NCBI GenBank assembly: GCA_017405845.1
Contig: JAFQZQ010000002.1
Coordinates: forward strand, 62,001-126,000
Origin: Mogibacterium sp.
GTDB taxonomy: Bacteria > Bacillota > Clostridia > Peptostreptococcales > Anaerovoracaceae
Reading direction: 5' to 3'
Length of the DNA: 64,000 nucleotides
Shown here: piece after piece, positions 61,679 through 64,000 of the stretch
How the letters are laid out: each line of letters begins with the position of its first letter
Numbering within the stretch: the first letter of the stretch is position 1
Notes under the pieces: generated by a model
What the model was told of the DNA's origin: nothing
Database searches by the model: none
What the model saw: the letters and a program-made list of their open reading frames with translations, nothing else
Position numbers and translations under genes: made by a program

Positions 61679-64000
61679 ATGAACATCGAAAAATACACTC
61701 AGAATGCACAGCAGGTGGTGCTCGATACCCAGAACATCGCTGTTGCCATGGGTAACCAGATGGTCGACGGCGAGCATATCCACCTGGCCCTGCTCAAGCA
61801 GCAGGATGGACTGATCCCTAAACTGCTTCAGTCCATGGGCGTGAACATCATCGCCGTTACAAAGGACGTTCAGGCCGAAGTCGACAAGATACCTAAGGTG
61901 TCGGGCGGCGGAGACGGAATGTACGGCACACGCAGATTCAATAAAATATTCATGGATGCCGAGGCTGTTGCCGATCAGTTCAAGGACGAATACGTGAGCG
62001 TGGAGCACATCTATCTTGCACTGCTCGCGGAAAAGGGAACTCCGAGCGAGAGGATATTCCTCAGATATGGCATCACAAAAGAGAAGTTCCTCGAGGCGCT
62101 TACAAAGGTGAGAGGAAATCAGAGAATCACAAGCCAGAATCCTGAAGACAACTACGAGGCGCTCGCAAAATACGGCAGAGACCTCGTTGAGATGGCAAGG
62201 GCAGGCAAGCTCGACCCGGTCATCGGCAGAGATGCAGAGATCAGGCACGTGGTGCAGATCCTTTCGAGACGTACCAAAAACAACCCTGTACTCATAGGTG
62301 AGCCGGGTGTTGGTAAAACTGCAGTCGTTGAAGGCCTTGCACAGAGGATACTCGCAGGCGATGTGCCTGAGGGACTGAAGGACAAGACCGTATACGCGCT
62401 CGACATGGGTTCACTTATCGCGGGCGCAAAGTACAGGGGCGAGTTCGAGGAGCGTCTTAAGGCCGTGCTCAATGAGATCGAAAAGTCGGAAGGAAAGATA
62501 ATACTCTTCATCGATGAGATCCACAACATAGTCGGAGCCGGTGCTGCAGAAGGCGCCATGGACGCAGGCAATCTGCTCAAGCCGAAGCTGGCCAGGGGCG
62601 AGCTCCACTGCATTGGTGCCACAACTCTTGACGAGTACAGAAAGTACATCGAGAAGGATGCGGCGCTTGAGAGAAGGTTCCAGAAGGTGCTGGTAGACCA
62701 GCCGACAGTTGAAGATACGATCTCCATACTGCGTGGACTCAAAGAGAAGTTTGAGATCCATCACGGAGTCAGGATCACCGACAGCGCGCTGATCGCATGC
62801 GCCACATTATCTGACAGGTACATAAGCGACAGATACCTGCCTGACAAGGCCATCGACCTGATGGACGAAGCCGCGGCGCGCATACGTACCGAGATCGACA
62901 GCATGCCGTCTGAGCTCGACGAGATATCGCGTAAGATCACTCAGCTCGAGATAGAAAAGCAGGCGCTTTCCAAAGAGGATGACAAGGGATCCAAGGCAAG
63001 GCTCGAGATACTTGAGAAGGAACTTGCCGATCTCAAGGAAAAGAGCGCAGGCATGAGAGCTCAGTGGGAGAACGAGAAAAAAGATATTCTGGAAGTCAAG
63101 GACCTCAAGCAGCAGATCGAAGACGTCAGGCTCGAGATAGAAGATGCCGAGAGGCATGCGGACTACGAAAAGGGTGCTCAGCTCAAGTACGGAGTTCTGC
63201 CTGATCTCGAAAGACAGCTCGAAGAAAAGAAGGCTGCAGCCGACAAGAGAGAAGAAGAGAGGCTGCTCCAGGAGGAGGTCACCGAGGAAGAAATCGCCGA
63301 GGTAATCTCGGGATGGACGGGCATACCGGTCAGCAAGCTTGTTGAGACCGAACGCGATAAACTCCTCAGACTGCCGGATATTCTGCACAAAAGGGTCATC
63401 GGTCAGGATGAGGGCGTAAAAGCCGTCTCAGAGGCGATTTTGCGCGCCAGAGCGGGTCTCAAGGACGAGAACAGGCCTATCGGATCGTTCATTTTCCTGG
63501 GTCCTACTGGTGTGGGTAAAACCGAACTCGCAAAGGCTCTCTCCGAATCGCTCTTCGACAGCGAGCGCAATATGGTAAGAATAGACATGTCCGAGTACAT
63601 GGAGAAGCACTCCGTATCCAGACTGGTAGGAGCGCCTCCGGGGTACGTTGGCTATGACGAAGGCGGACAGCTGACTGAGGCAGTGCGCCGCAAGCCGTAC
63701 AGCGTCATCCTCTTTGATGAGATCGAAAAGGCTCATCCGGATGTGTTCAACATCCTGCTGCAGCTGCTCGATGACGGACGTCTTACAGACAACCAGGGCC
63801 GCACGGTAGACTTCAAGAACACCATAGTCATCATGACTTCAAACATCGGAAGCGCAGATCTTATCGACAACATGAAGGAAGACGGCACTATCGATCCGGA
63901 AGTGGAGAAGATGGTAATGGCACAGCTCAAGGCAGGCTTCAGGCCTGAGTTCCTCAATCGTATCGATGACATCATCCTCTTCAGCCCGCTCACAAAGGAG
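61679..64000 (+). CDS. clpB: ATP-dependent chaperone ClpB (partial, C-terminus off window)
   Basis: The first 774 codons of a protein that is about 860 long in the family are present, open to the right edge. A Clp-N domain (about 1-140) is followed by NBD1 (GEPGVGKTA from 207, [10 protein letters not shown]). The coiled-coil M domain (about 400-530) identifies ClpB over ClpC, and NBD2 has GPTGVGKTE from about 608. ClpB unfolds aggregated proteins with DnaK. The ATG at 61679 lies 8 bases after a perfect AGGAGGTG. It is controlled by CIRCE. Confidence 0.97.
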   Translation, partial: MNIEKYTQNAQQVVLDTQNIAVAMGNQMVDGEHIHLALLKQQDGLIPKLLQSMGVNIIAVTKDVQAEVDKIPKVSGGGDGMYGTRRFNKIFMDAEAVADQFKDEYVSVEHIYLALLAEKGTPSERIFLRYGITKEKFLEALTKVRGNQRITSQNPEDNYEALAKYGRDLVEMARAGKLDPVIGRDAEIRHVVQILSRRTKNNPVLIGEPGVGKTAVVEGLAQRILAGDVPEGLKDKTVYALDMGSLIAGAKYRGEFEERLKAVLNEIEKSEGKIILFIDEIHNIVGAGAAEGAMDAGNLLKPKLARGELHCIGATTLDEYRKYIEKDAALERRFQKVLVDQPTVEDTISILRGLKEKFEIHHGVRITDSALIACATLSDRYISDRYLPDKAIDLMDEAAARIRTEIDSMPSELDEISRKITQLEIEKQALSKEDDKGSKARLEILEKELADLKEKSAGMRAQWENEKKDILEVKDLKQQIEDVRLEIEDAERHADYEKGAQLKYGVLPDLERQLEEKKAAADKREEERLLQEEVTEEEIAEVISGWTGIPVSKLVETERDKLLRLPDILHKRVIGQDEGVKAVSEAILRARAGLKDENRPIGSFIFLGPTGVGKTELAKALSESLFDSERNMVRIDMSEYMEKHSVSRLVGAPPGYVGYDEGGQLTEAVRRKPYSVILFDEIEKAHPDVFNILLQLLDDGRLTDNQGRTVDFKNTIVIMTSNIGSADLIDNMKEDGTIDPEVEKMVMAQLKAGFRPEFLNRIDDIILFSPLTKE

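Noticed and set aside
1..64000. CRISPR array, insertion sequence, tRNA or rRNA genes
   Set aside because: I read the gaps between genes and found no repeat-spacer pattern, transposase, integrase or RNA gene signature.

Overview
The window comes from a low-to-mid GC anaerobic Gram-positive bacterium of the class Clostridia. A gut or ruminal Eubacteriales lineage near the Anaerovoracaceae ('Family XIII') is my guess from gene content, not a proof. Support includes strong AGGAGG ribosome sites, frequent TTG/GTG starts, clostridial-type lipoproteins, a perfect CIRCE element before clpB, and a set of molybdenum hydroxylases with the accessory genes of the labile-selenium cofactor system. No rRNA, tRNA, CRISPR array, transposase or integrase was seen. 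Coding density is very high and no gene-free stretch exceeds about 250 bases.

Layout. 1-2281 (minus): a TrkH/TrkA potassium uptake pair, with trkH cut by the left edge. 2447-13052 (plus): an EF-G/Tet(M)-like GTPase fused to a Rae1/YacP-type NYN nuclease domain, a cyclophilin lipoprotein, mscL, an M20 peptidase with a YfcC-family carrier, a domain-swapped GH3 glycosidase and a beta-helix lipoprotein. 13049-14090 (minus): azlCD. 14197-19686 (plus): an oxalate/formate-type MFS transporter, an FAD oxidoreductase, a threonine-synthase-like protein and a second fold-type II PLP enzyme.

19935-54887 is a purine uptake and fermentation island of about 35 kb. It starts with a BMP-type nucleoside ABC transporter (lipoprotein, ATPase, two permeases), adenine deaminase and an M20 amidohydrolase. 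Next come an XdhC-type maturation factor, a YqeC-MobA-like fusion (minus strand) and an NCS2 xanthine/uracil permease. A MerR regulator then leads a long run: xdhA-xdhB-xdhC, ygfM, xdhD, ssnA, ygfK, yqeB, an RnfB-like ferredoxin, a selenium-dependent-type xanthine dehydrogenase and hydantoinase hyuA. The island ends with ygeW and carbamate kinase, a YheO-like regulator on the opposite strand, and ygeY. The content parallels the E. coli yge/ygf island and the anaerobic purine/urate degradation clusters of gut bacteria. Purines enter, are deaminated and converted by molybdenum hydroxylases, the ring is opened by hydrolases, and carbamoyl phosphate is converted to ATP by carbamate kinase. A canonical ygeX is not in view; a PLP enzyme at 18214 is a possible substitute.

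55047-64000 (plus): xanthine phosphoribosyltransferase (purine salvage), an alpha/beta hydrolase, a membrane-anchored MurF-like ligase, D-Ala-D-Ala ligase, a SpoVK/CbxX-type AAA ATPase, a YitT-family protein, and clpB (cut by the right edge) under a CIRCE operator with a second, unassigned inverted repeat near the predicted transcription start.
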